DNA from: Eubacteriaceae bacterium UBA6119
GTDB taxonomy: Bacteria > Bacillota > Clostridia > Eubacteriales > UBA1433
NCBI GenBank assembly: GCA_002423395.1
Contig: DIVZ01000005.1
Span: forward strand, 713,811-777,810
Direction of reading: 5' to 3'
Length of the DNA stretch: 64,000 nt
Positions within the stretch are counted from its first letter, which is position 1. The number at the start of each line of letters is the position of its first letter. The translations under genes were made by a program, and so were the position numbers. The notes under the pieces are model-generated. The model was not told the origin of the DNA, ran no database searches, and was given only the letters and a program-made list of their open reading frames with translations. This document shows positions 9,003-18,069 of this stretch, piece after piece.

Positions 9003-10226
9003 TTAGTTAAATGTGAATTGCTTACCATCATCTGTTTTATAGACTGAAGGATTATACAAAAATATAACTATATCAGGATTTGTTTTATCAATATATTTAA
9101 TTAATGTGCTATCCGTATAATGTCTCAAATCGATTATATCAAGTTCTGAACATGACAATGAAAGAAATGGAGCAACCACACATGCAAAGCTATCTCGAAC
9201 TAAAAGTATCTTTTTCCCCGAAACAAGTTTATTATTAATAACGGAACTAAGTGGGAAATCACCCCCTGTATAAAAACTATACGGACTTAAGGTGAAATAA
9301 TCTCTTTTACTTATCTTATCATAATCGATTAGTGTATTTTCAAAGGAGCCGATTTTATCAATGTTTTTTGACGGTATTATATATTCTAAATTAGTTTCAA
9401 ATTTTGGAGTAATAATTGAAATATCGTCTACTCCACCATAATAGAGACCTACACGTTTTCCTAGAGAACCTAAAAACCAATTTTTCTTTACTTCAACATT
9501 GTAATTTTTAGGGTCATAAAGTTGAGTATCAATTTTAAAATTGTAATCAGAAACTAATTTTTCAGACAATTTTTCGGTTGCCCATAATCCTGCTTCTGGT
9601 TTCCAATGATGGTCGGTTTTAAAAAACATTTCAAAATGATTGATCTTATTATCATGAATAATTTCCCTAAAATCCATGGTGTCAACACCTGAATTTCTGA
9701 TTGTCTGCAGAAATTCATCCGCATCAGAATTTGTAAAATCATCCACACCAGTAGGTAATTGGTTATCAAATTTATTTATCTTATTTGGTGCCTGGATATA
9801 AAGAAGAGCTATGTCTTTTTGTTTCAAATATGTATTTAGTTCAATTAAGTTTTGTGCATATTGCGCAATATTTTTCGATTTTGGATATACAAACACTAAA
9901 TAATTGTTATTCAGCTTCACTACATTATACAATGGATTTGCATCAGCAATAAACTTATTGCCTACTACATTATTGACTGCACCGTATAAATTAATATATA
10001 CGTTCTTAGGATAGAGTTCCTTTTTAAAAAAGTCTTCTATTCTATTTCTAACATTAACTACTTTATCATAGCTTGTAGAATCTTCTTGCATTACATTATT
10101 ACTATATCCCTTTATGAGTTGCCATGCTACTGGTTTTATGAATTTATCAATTGAAGCGTATCCGATTATTCCAATAAGCAAAACCAATAAAAATATGATT
10201 GCTGTTATTCTTTTTCTCATAATCAT
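9003..10226 (-). CDS. AlgX/AlgJ-like polysaccharide O-acetylation protein
   Basis: 407-aa protein with a single N-terminal membrane anchor (about 8-28) and an exported SGNH-hydrolase-like domain of the AlgJ/AlgX/DHHW group. This group moves acetyl groups onto extracellular polysaccharides. The diagnostic motif is visible as FKTDHHWKPEAG, with the catalytic Asp-His pair. A later segment LLVRDSFACVVAPFL carries the nucleophile-type serine found in the family. It lies 34 nt downstream of the MBOAT gene on the same strand, the usual partner arrangement in which the MBOAT protein delivers acetyl groups across the membrane. The start at 10226 has a GGG ribosome site about 7 nt away; an ATG two codons later is possible. 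Confidence 0.78.
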   Translation of the reverse strand: MIMRKRITAIIFLLVLLIGIIGYASIDKFIKPVAWQLIKGYSNNVMQEDSTSYDKVVNVRNRIEDFFKKELYPKNVYINLYGAVNNVVGNKFIADANPLYNVVKLNNNYLVFVYPKSKNIAQYAQNLIELNTYLKQKDIALLYIQAPNKINKFDNQLPTGVDDFTNSDADEFLQTIRNSGVDTMDFREIIHDNKINHFEMFFKTDHHWKPEAGLWATEKLSEKLVSDYNFKIDTQLYDPKNYNVEVKKNWFLGSLGKRVGLYYGGVDDISIITPKFETNLEYIIPSKNIDKIGSFENTLIDYDKISKRDYFTLSPYSFYTGGDFPLSSVINNKLVSGKKILLVRDSFACVVAPFLSLSCSELDIIDLRHYTDSTLIKYIDKTNPDIVIFLYNPSVYKTDDGKQFTFN

Positions 10227-10260
10227 TTATTATCCCTTTATATATACTGTTATTATATAA

Positions 10261-11655
10261 CTAAAAATTAAAATAAATAAAAGGATTATGTGCTCCTTTC
10301 ACAATAAAAGATATAGATACAACAAAAAGCATTATCATTATAACAGGGTAAATAAAACAATACACTTTGCTGTTTGAAAATTTCTTTTCAAGATATGAGA
10401 ATGTTGGAATAGCACATAATACAGCGAAAATGAAATAAACAATATTATTCTTAAAGTATAAGATTGCATTGGCATCTATTAAATTATTGCCATTTCCAAA
10501 CAAATTTCTTATGTAATGCACAGCTGAGGTAAAGTTGGTAGATCTAAAGATTACCCAGCCCATCATAACAAAAAACATTGTGTAAATAGTCCCAAGCCAA
10601 TTTAATTTTTTGTCTAAATTTGTTAACTTTTCAAATGTAATCAGAACAAAGTATAATAATCCCCAAATAAAAAATGTCCAGTTCGCACCATGCCAAACGC
10701 CTGTTAAAAACCAAACGACAAATAAGTTGAATATAAGTCGCCATTTCGTACTTACTCTGCTGCCGCCAAGTGGTATATACACATATTCGCGAAACCAAGT
10801 TCCTAAAGAGATATGCCATCTTCTCCAGAATTCCGTTATTGACTTTGAAATATATGGGTAGTTAAAGTTTTCTAAAAAATGAAATCCAAACATTTTTCCC
10901 AGGCCGATTGCCATATCAGAATAACCCGAAAAGTCATAATATATTTGGAAAGTATAAGCAAAGATTCCCAGCCAAGCGAAAACAACCGATGGTGATTGAA
11001 CCTCAAAAGCTTTATCCGCTACCAAAGCCAAAGTGTTAGCTAGCAGTATTTTTTTACTTAATCCTATTATAAATCGGCAAACACCTTCTGAAAAATAGTT
11101 GAATGATTCCTTACGATTAAGTATCTGATCAGCAATTGTATTATAACGAACAATGGGTCCTGCTATTAATTGAGGGAAAAATGAAATATATAAAGCAACG
11201 TTCATTGGATTATTTTGAGCTTTTCCGACATTGCGATACACGTCAATGACGTAAGACATCGCCTGAAACGTAAAGAACGATATTCCAATCGGTAAAATTA
11301 TCTTAGGAACAAGTATATCAGCTCCTAAAAATGTATTTATATTAACGATTGTAAATACCAGATATTTAAAAACAAACAAAAGCCCAATATTGACGGCAAC
11401 CATTAACGCCAAGGCACATTTTGCCTGCTTTTTATCAGCGCGAACCTTATCTACCCATAATGCAAAAGCCCAGTTAGCAAGAATTGAGCCAATCATTATT
11501 AGAACAAAAAATGGTTCTCCCCATGCATAAAAAAACAGACTAACAAATGTTAAAAAAACATTTTGCCATCTGCGATTTCTTCTGAAAAAAACATAATAAA
11601 AAAACAGTATAACAGGAAGGAAACCGAATAAAAAAATCGAGCTTGAAAATAACAT
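10261..11655 (-). CDS. MBOAT-family O-acyltransferase (AlgI/DltB-like)
   Basis: 464-aa polytopic membrane protein of the membrane-bound O-acyltransferase family. Features seen are an N-terminal LFSSSIFLFGFLP segment, the GISFFTFQAMSYVIDVYR block, the EFWRRWHISLGTWFR block and the catalytic-type histidine in FLTGVWHGANWTF. All are characteristic of AlgI/PatA-like acetyl transferases. With the downstream AlgX-like gene it forms a two-gene unit for O-acetylating a surface polymer. No polymer-synthesis genes lie next to it, so the acceptor is unknown. Confidence 0.88.
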   Translation of the reverse strand: MLFSSSIFLFGFLPVILFFYYVFFRRNRRWQNVFLTFVSLFFYAWGEPFFVLIMIGSILANWAFALWVDKVRADKKQAKCALALMVAVNIGLLFVFKYLVFTIVNINTFLGADILVPKIILPIGISFFTFQAMSYVIDVYRNVGKAQNNPMNVALYISFFPQLIAGPIVRYNTIADQILNRKESFNYFSEGVCRFIIGLSKKILLANTLALVADKAFEVQSPSVVFAWLGIFAYTFQIYYDFSGYSDMAIGLGKMFGFHFLENFNYPYISKSITEFWRRWHISLGTWFREYVYIPLGGSRVSTKWRLIFNLFVVWFLTGVWHGANWTFFIWGLLYFVLITFEKLTNLDKKLNWLGTIYTMFFVMMGWVIFRSTNFTSAVHYIRNLFGNGNNLIDANAILYFKNNIVYFIFAVLCAIPTFSYLEKKFSNSKVYCFIYPVIMIMLFVVSISFIVKGAHNPFIYFNF

Positions 11656-11893
11656 TATACAAATACCACCAACAATTATTTAACTTTTAATAAATATTTA
11701 AATTTATTATACTAAATCGAAGTTAATTATACAATAATTTAAAATACAACGATCAATAAATTATAAAGTTTGAAAAAATGAGTTATAAGCATACAAAAGG
11801 TGATATTATATAAGAATAAATACTTATAAAAAAGTAATATTACGCTCAAAGGAATTATGAAAAAAATATGTTAAGAATGAATAGGGACGATGA

Positions 11894-13111
11894 ATGATTA
11901 AAGAAAATAAAAAAAATATAATATTGATCTTTGCGCTTCTTTTAATGATACCTGCCGCTATGAATTATGTATGGAGCATCTTGCAGCCATATATAATGAC
12001 TTATTTCTCAATTGATTCAGCGAGCGCAAGCGTACCTGCAATGATTAATATGGGAATTTTCCCGATAGGCAACATTCTGTCCGGAAAAATGCAGCAGAAA
12101 ATTTCGGTTACAAAAATATTGGCGGCAAGCTGCGCTGCAGGAGTTTGCTCGATATTGATAATTTCAGCATTACCGCCATCTGCGTATCTACTGTTTACCG
12201 TATTATACGGAGTAATTTTCAGCCTTTGCTGCGGAGTTATATATAATGCTATTTTATCAACAGCACAAAAATGGTTTTATTATAAACTTGGGTCGGTAAC
12301 AGGGCTTTTACTGTGCATGATAGGGATAAGCGGATTTTCTCTATCACCTTTATGCAGCTCGCTTCTTTTAAAAACGGGCTTATCAAGCACGTTCTTAATA
12401 CTAGGAATAGTATTCGCAGTCATATACACACCTGCAATTTTTGTTATTAAATCACCGCCTGAAGGATATATAAAATCTCACAGTACTTCAGGAAATGAAA
12501 AGATTATGCAGTATGATTATACGGTTAAAGAAATGGTTAAAACCAGATACTATTACTTAATAACATTATCATTTATGTTTGCCGTACCTGCTTTTGCGTT
12601 AATTAATCCTATCTTTGTAATAACCGGGCTTGAGCGCTCCATTACATATCAGCAGGCAATTGCGGGAGTTATGTTTGCCTCCCTAGCGCAATCAGGAGGA
12701 CGCCTTGTTTTGCCGTGGCTAAGCGACAAAATAAAAAGAGAGCCTGCGCTGCTTTTAACATTTATTATTTGTGCGGCAGCTGTTATTATGCTCGCATTTG
12801 CAAAAGGCACGCTATTTATATTGCTTTTTATGATACTCGCATTTTCATACGGCGGCTTTATGGGTCAGTATCCTGCGGTATCAACCCACTATTTCGGAAT
12901 AAAAAATGCCGGACTTAATTATGGAATTGTTATGCTGGGATTCAGCGTAGCCGCAATACTCTCGCCGTTTCTGGCAAAGGCTGTTTTAAAAACGCAAATG
13001 GGGACGTCTTTATCGTTTTTAATCGCGGGCTGCGCGTGCGCTGTGGGCATGACATTAATTATTATACTTTATAAGTCCTCACTGAAAAGCTCGATAGAGG
13101 AAACTCAATAA
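11894..13111 (+). CDS. MFS transporter, oxalate/formate-antiporter (OFA) type
   Basis: 405-aa major facilitator with about 12 hydrophobic segments and a central cytoplasmic loop (about 190-215, containing the charged YTVKEMVKTRYYY stretch). The N-terminal layout (MNYVWSILQPYIM, then an acidic or Ser-rich loop) and the YPAVSTHYFGIKNAGLNYGI block are typical of OFA-type carriers that exchange small carboxylates. The gene is alone between a divergent O-acetylation unit and its own terminator at 13150. The substrate cannot be assigned. Confidence 0.8.
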   Translation: MIKENKKNIILIFALLLMIPAAMNYVWSILQPYIMTYFSIDSASASVPAMINMGIFPIGNILSGKMQQKISVTKILAASCAAGVCSILIISALPPSAYLLFTVLYGVIFSLCCGVIYNAILSTAQKWFYYKLGSVTGLLLCMIGISGFSLSPLCSSLLLKTGLSSTFLILGIVFAVIYTPAIFVIKSPPEGYIKSHSTSGNEKIMQYDYTVKEMVKTRYYYLITLSFMFAVPAFALINPIFVITGLERSITYQQAIAGVMFASLAQSGGRLVLPWLSDKIKREPALLLTFIICAAAVIMLAFAKGTLFILLFMILAFSYGGFMGQYPAVSTHYFGIKNAGLNYGIVMLGFSVAAILSPFLAKAVLKTQMGTSLSFLIAGCACAVGMTLIIILYKSSLKSSIEETQ

Positions 13112-13149
13112 TATTTTAATTATTCAATATGGCAAAATAAAAAACAATC

Positions 13150-13174
13150 AACCACGCATATGCGTGGTTTTTTT
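13150..13174 (+). terminator. Intrinsic terminator after MFS gene
   Basis: AACCACGC-ATAT-GCGTGGTT stem-loop followed by seven Ts. The stem is identical to the terminator at 4562. Confidence 0.85.
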
Positions 13175-13229
13175 AATGATAGCAGAATGCTTATTTAAAT
13201 TTTTAGTTTTTTAGTTTTTAAAGAATTAT

Positions 13230-13520
13230 TTACAAAATTTTAATACCTTCAACATCAACATATTTATGCAATAAAAATTTTCTTAAAACAAATTCTAATT
13301 TCATATTATCTTCTATTGCACTCTTATGTATGAAGACATTTATATTATCAACTAATGTATGATGATATCCATTTGCATCCTTAGGCTCTTCATAAATTAC
13401 TTGTGGAATTGCACAGCCGTTGAAATCGCCGCTTGCGGTTATTACAATATTTAAAGTAAGACAGTTTATATTTTTCTTTTTTAAATAATCCTTTGTTGTC
13501 TCGTTTATAATAATATTCAT
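13230..13520 (-). CDS. Small HesB-like protein resembling the CC/Se-motif family
   Basis: 96-aa protein. The C-terminal half (VDNINVFIHKSAI ... EFVLRKFLLHKYVDVEGIKIL) matches my recollection of the small CC/Se-motif (seleno)protein family, a HesB/IscA-like fold of unknown function. In that family a Cys-Cys or selenocysteine-Cys pair follows the second strand. Here the equivalent segment reads SGDFNGCAIPQ, with only one cysteine. It is transcribed alone, converging on the MFS terminator. The assignment is by pattern only; a generic hypothetical protein is the safe alternative. Confidence 0.55.
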   Translation of the reverse strand: MNIIINETTKDYLKKKNINCLTLNIVITASGDFNGCAIPQVIYEEPKDANGYHHTLVDNINVFIHKSAIEDNMKLEFVLRKFLLHKYVDVEGIKIL

Positions 13521-13679
13521 TTAATCACCTTATTAAATATATTATATTGCATATTATTATCTTTTGAATATTAATGTTATTCATTAAGATATATTTAATA
13601 TACATAGAATTTAAATCTAAATTTGATACTTGCAATCATTTAATATAAATTGTATTGTTTTGATTAATATAACATAAAA

Positions 13680-13707
13680 TTGACAATTATTGTAAGTAGG
13701 TTATAAT
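13680..13707 (+). promoter_or_regulatory. Sigma-A type promoter
   Basis: TTGACA (13680-13685), 16-bp spacer, perfect TATAAT (13702-13707), about 40 nt before the ATG at 13748. It is the most canonical promoter seen in the window. Confidence 0.75.
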
Positions 13708-13747
13708 TTATATTATTAAGTTTATTATAATAATAAAGGAGAATACA

Positions 13748-14155
13748 ATGAAAGGGAAGCAAACCGGTTCGGTAGGATCTTTTTTCAGAATTTTATTATC
13801 GAATATAATAATATTATTTTTTGTTACTGCATGTGTTTATCAAGGAGTTTATAAGTTAAATAATTTATCGCCTATAGCGGAAAGAACAATTACAAAATTT
13901 GCAATAAATGCTGAATGGATAGATATTGTTTTATTTTTTTGCTCAGCTGTTTTATTAATTATTTTGATTATTTATTTTGATAAAGCAAAACTACAAAAAA
14001 GACGAAGAGATAAAAAAATAATCAAATTGGAAAATACAATAGAAGAATTAAAATATAAATATGAGAATCCGCAGAAAAATGAAAACACGACTCAAATTGT
14101 TGAAACCGAATCAAATGAAGAGAATTTAGATACTGAAAAAAATAAATCTTCTTAA
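13748..14155 (+). CDS. Small membrane protein with coiled-coil tail
   Basis: 135-aa hypothetical protein. Two membrane helices are visible (about 14-36 and 57-78). They are followed by a Lys/Arg cluster (KAKLQKRRRDKK), a coiled-coil stretch (about 90-108) and an acidic, Asn/Glu-rich tail. The basic cluster after helix 2 suggests that both termini are cytoplasmic. It is a monocistronic unit with a canonical promoter, an AAAGGAG ribosome site and a terminator at 14181. The layout recalls LapA-like envelope proteins, but I recognise no family. Confidence 0.7.
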   Translation: MKGKQTGSVGSFFRILLSNIIILFFVTACVYQGVYKLNNLSPIAERTITKFAINAEWIDIVLFFCSAVLLIILIIYFDKAKLQKRRRDKKIIKLENTIEELKYKYENPQKNENTTQIVETESNEENLDTEKNKSS

Positions 14156-14180
14156 AATAAAATTATTTTAAAGCATTAAA

Positions 14181-14210
14181 AAATACAGCAATAATTATTG
14201 CTGTATTTTG
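14181..14210. terminator. Bidirectional terminator
   Basis: 12-bp stem AAATACAGCAAT / ATTGCTGTATTT between two converging genes, usable from both sides. Confidence 0.8.
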
Positions 14211-14229
14211 TTTATATTAATTATTTATT

Positions 14230-14634
14230 TCAATATTGAAGTTTTCTTGGCAGCGAAGCCGCTTGTTTTATCCAATCTTCTATTTGATTTTGCGTCGGAA
14301 TTTTTCTTACTAATTTTTTTACTTCGTTTGTTTCAGACATTTTTGCAAATAAATTTTCGGCTTTTCGTTGAGCTAATTCAGGTACGGTATCTACTCCGGC
14401 CGCTTCCAACAATTCTGCATATTCGCCGGCGATTCCTTTGATTCTGAATAAATCCGCGTGATTTGCCCATTTAAGAATAAGCTTTTCCGAAATATCAGCT
14501 TTTTGTGAAAGCTCACTTCTTCCTTTTTTTGTAATGCAGGTTTCAAGCAAATCTTCTATTGAAGCAACACCTGCATCTTTTAATTTTGTTTCATAAGCTG
14601 CACCGATTCCTTCGATCATATCAAGTTTTGACAT
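14230..14634 (-). CDS. DUF4332 helix-hairpin-helix protein
   Basis: 134-aa protein made of tandem helix-hairpin-helix-like units: IEGIGAAYETKLKDAGVASIEDLL near the N terminus and IKGIAGEYAELLEAAGVDTVPEL in the middle. This repeated I-x-GIG-x-x-Y-x-x-x-L-x-x-AGV pattern is typical of DUF4332 proteins, thought to bind nucleic acid non-specifically. Single-gene unit with a GAGGAA ribosome site. No informative neighbours. Confidence 0.8.
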   Translation of the reverse strand: MSKLDMIEGIGAAYETKLKDAGVASIEDLLETCITKKGRSELSQKADISEKLILKWANHADLFRIKGIAGEYAELLEAAGVDTVPELAQRKAENLFAKMSETNEVKKLVRKIPTQNQIEDWIKQAASLPRKLQY

Positions 14635-14940
14635 AATTAATTCCTCCGATAATCATCTCATTATAATTTTTTTAAAAAAAGCTAAAATCATATATCGTTA
14701 GCTATTTGTAGTGAATTTCAAAAATCTAATTAGTTTTTCTTTTACCTCCTTTTGCATTTCTTATTGATAATTATAATTGAAATTTTGCAAATATACAATA
14801 TAAATATTGCAAACGTGTACATATGATAAAAAATAATTTATTTTTTAATGTAAAAAAACCGCGCAGGTGCACGGTTAATTTATAGTTATAAATCTTATAT
14901 AAGTCAATTAAAAGTATTGCACTTAAATGTATAAGACAAA
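14635..14940. other. Non-coding interval
   Basis: 306 AT-rich bases between two genes on the minus strand. A terminator for the downstream-lying dehydratase-like gene sits at 14857-14876. The part next to the DUF4332 gene should carry its promoter. Nothing else stands out. Confidence 0.5.
14857..14876 (-). terminator. Intrinsic terminator (minus strand)
   Basis: Stem AACCGCGC / GCACGGTT with one mismatch and an AGGT loop. On the minus strand it is followed by a run of Ts, placing it 65 nt after the end of the dehydratase-like gene. Confidence 0.65.
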
Positions 14941-16401
14941 CTATTTCTTTTTAACGGGATCGGGGAGATCTCTTGTTATGCCTGCAATTCTTTTCGCGTT
15001 ATCGGCATAAGCGTTCCAAGGAGATAAGGCTCGTATTCCCAATTTGGCTCCGTCCTGACTTCCGCCTCCGTGCATACAGCCCGGGATACCGCCGCCTACT
15101 GTAAGCCATTCAGCTAAACGCGCGGCTCTGACTCTTGTTTCTCCGTCCACAGCACCCGCTGCGGTTTTTAATAATTTTTCTCCGTATATTGGACTTTGGA
15201 AGTCTTTATACGATGGTATGCATCCGTTTTCGACAAGTCCGCCGCAGATATCCTGGCATATGCGCTTAGTCTCATAAGGCAAAGTCGCGATATGAGTTTT
15301 GTTGACATTGCCGATTAACGGATTGGGAAGGAATGAGCCGGATTCGCTTTTTTTACCTGACATAGCAGAGCCAAGCGAAAGACCATAAGTAGTTTCATTA
15401 TTAATAGTCATGGTTGTAAGTTTATCCTGAAATACTTTCTGTGACAAGCCGTTTGCGCGCGCGACGTTGATGGCTGCGCCGATCATAACGTCGCCCTGTC
15501 CCGTAACGCAGCCGCCGAAGGCTCCTCTGTATATGCAGATAAAATCGCCTATAAGCTTGCCTGAATACTGATATTCTCCCGCCATAAAAACCCGTTCATT
15601 CGGAACAAAAACATTTTCAAATAATATGTAGGCAACTGAGCTGCCCGCGCCTCTGGGCACATCCCAGCCTTCTTCCATATCGCGTTCATCGCTGACATGA
15701 CGCGCTTCTACTATTGTTATGCCTTCTGCATCGCGCGGAACTGCGCATGCGACGCAATAATCCGTATCATCAGCGCCATAACCGCTGCCGGGTATAATTA
15801 CCATTTCATTTGAAGCGGCAACCCCGCAGATTAATACTTTGCATCCGCTTATAACTATGCCGTCCTCACGTTTCTCTACAATATGTAAGTTAATGTCGGG
15901 ATCCGCTTGCTTTGAAGGAGGCAGAGTGCGGTCGCCTTTGCCATCGGTGCAGAGCCCTGCCATAGCCAAAGCGTTTTCTTCCGCATAAAGGAAGTAGTTT
16001 TTTAAACGCTCATGATACTTTGTGCCTAATTCCTTATCCATTTTATATGTAACATCGTAAAGAGCGTTAATCATTGTCCATCCTGCGCAAGTAGCTCCCT
16101 GACAAGTTCCTGACCAATTATACTGAGCGCGCTTCAATCTTGCATTGCCGACGCTGTCCTCTGCGCAAGTCATTAGCGTATTCCAGCGATGCGCTTTTTT
16201 CCCCGTTAAGAAAGAAGTGGTTGTAAAAATTCCCGATTGCTCTTCATCAAACGCCATATCAAATGAGTGAGCGACAGACTTGATATGAAGCTGTGTAGCG
16301 GGATGTGTGGTTACGTCTTCTATAAGCTCGCCGAATTTGTAAATATTAGGTCTGAGTTTGCGAAGACTTTCCATATACTGTTTACCATTTTTTAAGCTCA
16401 T
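14941..16401 (-). CDS. 4-hydroxybutyryl-CoA dehydratase-like flavoprotein with altered cluster ligands
   Basis: 486-aa member of the AbfD/HpaB acyl-CoA dehydrogenase-like family. AbfD uses FAD and a [4Fe-4S] cluster to dehydrate 4-hydroxybutyryl-CoA and isomerise vinylacetyl-CoA. Length and overall blocks fit AbfD (GTC...CAG near 100, RGAFGGCVTGQGDVMIGAA near 292, MHGGGSQDGAK near 450). The cluster ligands of the Clostridium aminobutyricum enzyme are Cys99, Cys103, His292 and Cys299. Here I read Cys100 and Cys105 (one extra residue between them), Tyr291 at the histidine position, and Cys298. A normal cluster is therefore doubtful. It is a single gene with its own terminator. It could act on a related hydroxyacyl-CoA or be a relative lacking the cluster. 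Confidence 0.75.
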   Translation of the reverse strand: MSLKNGKQYMESLRKLRPNIYKFGELIEDVTTHPATQLHIKSVAHSFDMAFDEEQSGIFTTTSFLTGKKAHRWNTLMTCAEDSVGNARLKRAQYNWSGTCQGATCAGWTMINALYDVTYKMDKELGTKYHERLKNYFLYAEENALAMAGLCTDGKGDRTLPPSKQADPDINLHIVEKREDGIVISGCKVLICGVAASNEMVIIPGSGYGADDTDYCVACAVPRDAEGITIVEARHVSDERDMEEGWDVPRGAGSSVAYILFENVFVPNERVFMAGEYQYSGKLIGDFICIYRGAFGGCVTGQGDVMIGAAINVARANGLSQKVFQDKLTTMTINNETTYGLSLGSAMSGKKSESGSFLPNPLIGNVNKTHIATLPYETKRICQDICGGLVENGCIPSYKDFQSPIYGEKLLKTAAGAVDGETRVRAARLAEWLTVGGGIPGCMHGGGSQDGAKLGIRALSPWNAYADNAKRIAGITRDLPDPVKKK

Positions 16402-16888
16402 ATAAATTTCTCCTTAAATTAATTTATTAACTCTGAAAGATTATGTATGTGCTAAGTATTATTCAGTTAAATGAATAATAAATATCGAGGATAATGCCAA
16501 AATAAAAAATATCCTTAAGAGTTACAATTATTCTACTATATGCCTAAATACTTTACAACATCTATACTGTAATCTTTTACAAAAATAAGATTTTTTTTAC
16601 ATAATTATTATTTTTCAGATATAATTCATATTTATCAGTATTATATTAAAAAATAATTTTATCTGATTAAATAATTCATAATAATAAATCTTGCTTTATT
16701 CAAACTGTTTTATAGTCTGTATCTTTACGAATTTTGCCGCAAATTTGAAAAAATCCTGCAAGTTATATATAATATATTTAATGTGCTGATTTAAATTAAT
16801 TAATTTAATATTTAAAACAAACATCTTCTGATATTAAAATAAATAAAGTATGAATAATAATTTAAAGATAAAGGTTGCGGACAGTTAA
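16402..16888. other. Divergent non-coding interval
   Basis: 487 very AT-rich bases between the minus-strand dehydratase-like gene and the plus-strand nag operon, so promoters for both should lie here. I found no convincing operator palindrome, hairpin or reading frame. Confidence 0.5.
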
Positions 16889-18052
16889 ATGAATAAAGAA
16901 ATAAGCTGCATAACAGGCGGCAGAATAATTTTGGAAAATGAAATTATAGATAATAAAGCGATTGTTTTCGATAATAAAATAATTGACATATTGGATAAAG
17001 ACATATTTAAGCAAAAATATGACAGCAAAAAAATAGCCTTAATAGAAGCTGAAGGAAAGTATATATCGCCCGGATTTATCGACGTTCACATTCACGGCTG
17101 CGGAGGAAGCGATGTTATGGACGCGGATATATCGGCATTAAAAACAATTAGTTACACTATGGCAAAAGGCGGTACTACATCTTTTTTGGCCGCTACTATG
17201 ACTAAAGATAAAGAAAATATATATAAGGCTCTAAATTCAGTAAGAGACGCGATGAAAGAAAATGTTAAAGGAGCGAGAATACTCGGAGTTTATTTAGAGG
17301 GACCTTTTTTAAGCGCAGACTACACAGGTGTTCATAAAAAAGAGTATATTCTCAAACCTGACTTTGAGTTTATTAAGTGTTTTCTAGATGTAATAAAAAT
17401 AATAACCATTGCCCCCGAGGAAGATGCCGGTTTTGAGTTCATAAAACAAGTAAAAAAATCATCCGATGTAATACTATCTATAGGCCACACAAACGCGGAT
17501 TATGAAACAGCGGTGAAATCTATAAAAGCAGGCGTAAGCGGCGCGACTCATATTTTCAACGCAATGCGCGGCTTGCATCACAGAGAACCAGGGCCTGCTG
17601 CGGCAATATTAAACGCAGGTATCAGTTACGAATTAATAGCGGATACTGTGCATGTGCATCCGGTTTTTTTTCAAATGCTGTTAGATTATAAAGGCAAAGA
17701 CAAAATGATTTTAGTAACCGACTCAAACAGAGCGGCTTATATGGAAGAAGGGATATGGGAACTGGGCGGAAGAAAAGTAATTGTTAAGAATAACTGCGCA
17801 AGGACTGAGGACGAATCTCTTGCCGGAAGCGTTCTTGCTATGAATAAAGCTGTGTCCAATATTTTAGAACATACTGATTTAAAAATTAACGAAGCAGTCA
17901 ATCTGGCAAGTATAAACCCCGCAAGGCTCATAGGAATTGACAAAACAAAAGGCAGCATAGCAACAGGAAAAGACGCCGATATGATTGTTTTTGATGATAA
18001 GTTAAATGTAAGCCTTTCTATATCCGAAGGAGATATTATCTATAAAGCTTAA
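16889..18052 (+). CDS. nagA: N-acetylglucosamine-6-phosphate deacetylase
   Basis: 387 aa, normal for NagA. It removes the acetyl group from GlcNAc-6-phosphate in the cytoplasm to give glucosamine-6-phosphate. Amidohydrolase features are visible: the HIHG metal motif (FIDVHIHGCGG, about 67-77), EGPFL, SIGHTNADY with a metal-site His, THIFNAMRGLHHREPG, and the catalytic Asp in LVTDSN. It is the first gene of a four-gene operon with nagB, a GlcNAc-kinase-like gene and a GH20 hexosaminidase. Confidence 0.93.
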   Translation: MNKEISCITGGRIILENEIIDNKAIVFDNKIIDILDKDIFKQKYDSKKIALIEAEGKYISPGFIDVHIHGCGGSDVMDADISALKTISYTMAKGGTTSFLAATMTKDKENIYKALNSVRDAMKENVKGARILGVYLEGPFLSADYTGVHKKEYILKPDFEFIKCFLDVIKIITIAPEEDAGFEFIKQVKKSSDVILSIGHTNADYETAVKSIKAGVSGATHIFNAMRGLHHREPGPAAAILNAGISYELIADTVHVHPVFFQMLLDYKGKDKMILVTDSNRAAYMEEGIWELGGRKVIVKNNCARTEDESLAGSVLAMNKAVSNILEHTDLKINEAVNLASINPARLIGIDKTKGSIATGKDADMIVFDDKLNVSLSISEGDIIYKA

Positions 18053-18069
18053 ATATATTCGGAGGTTTT

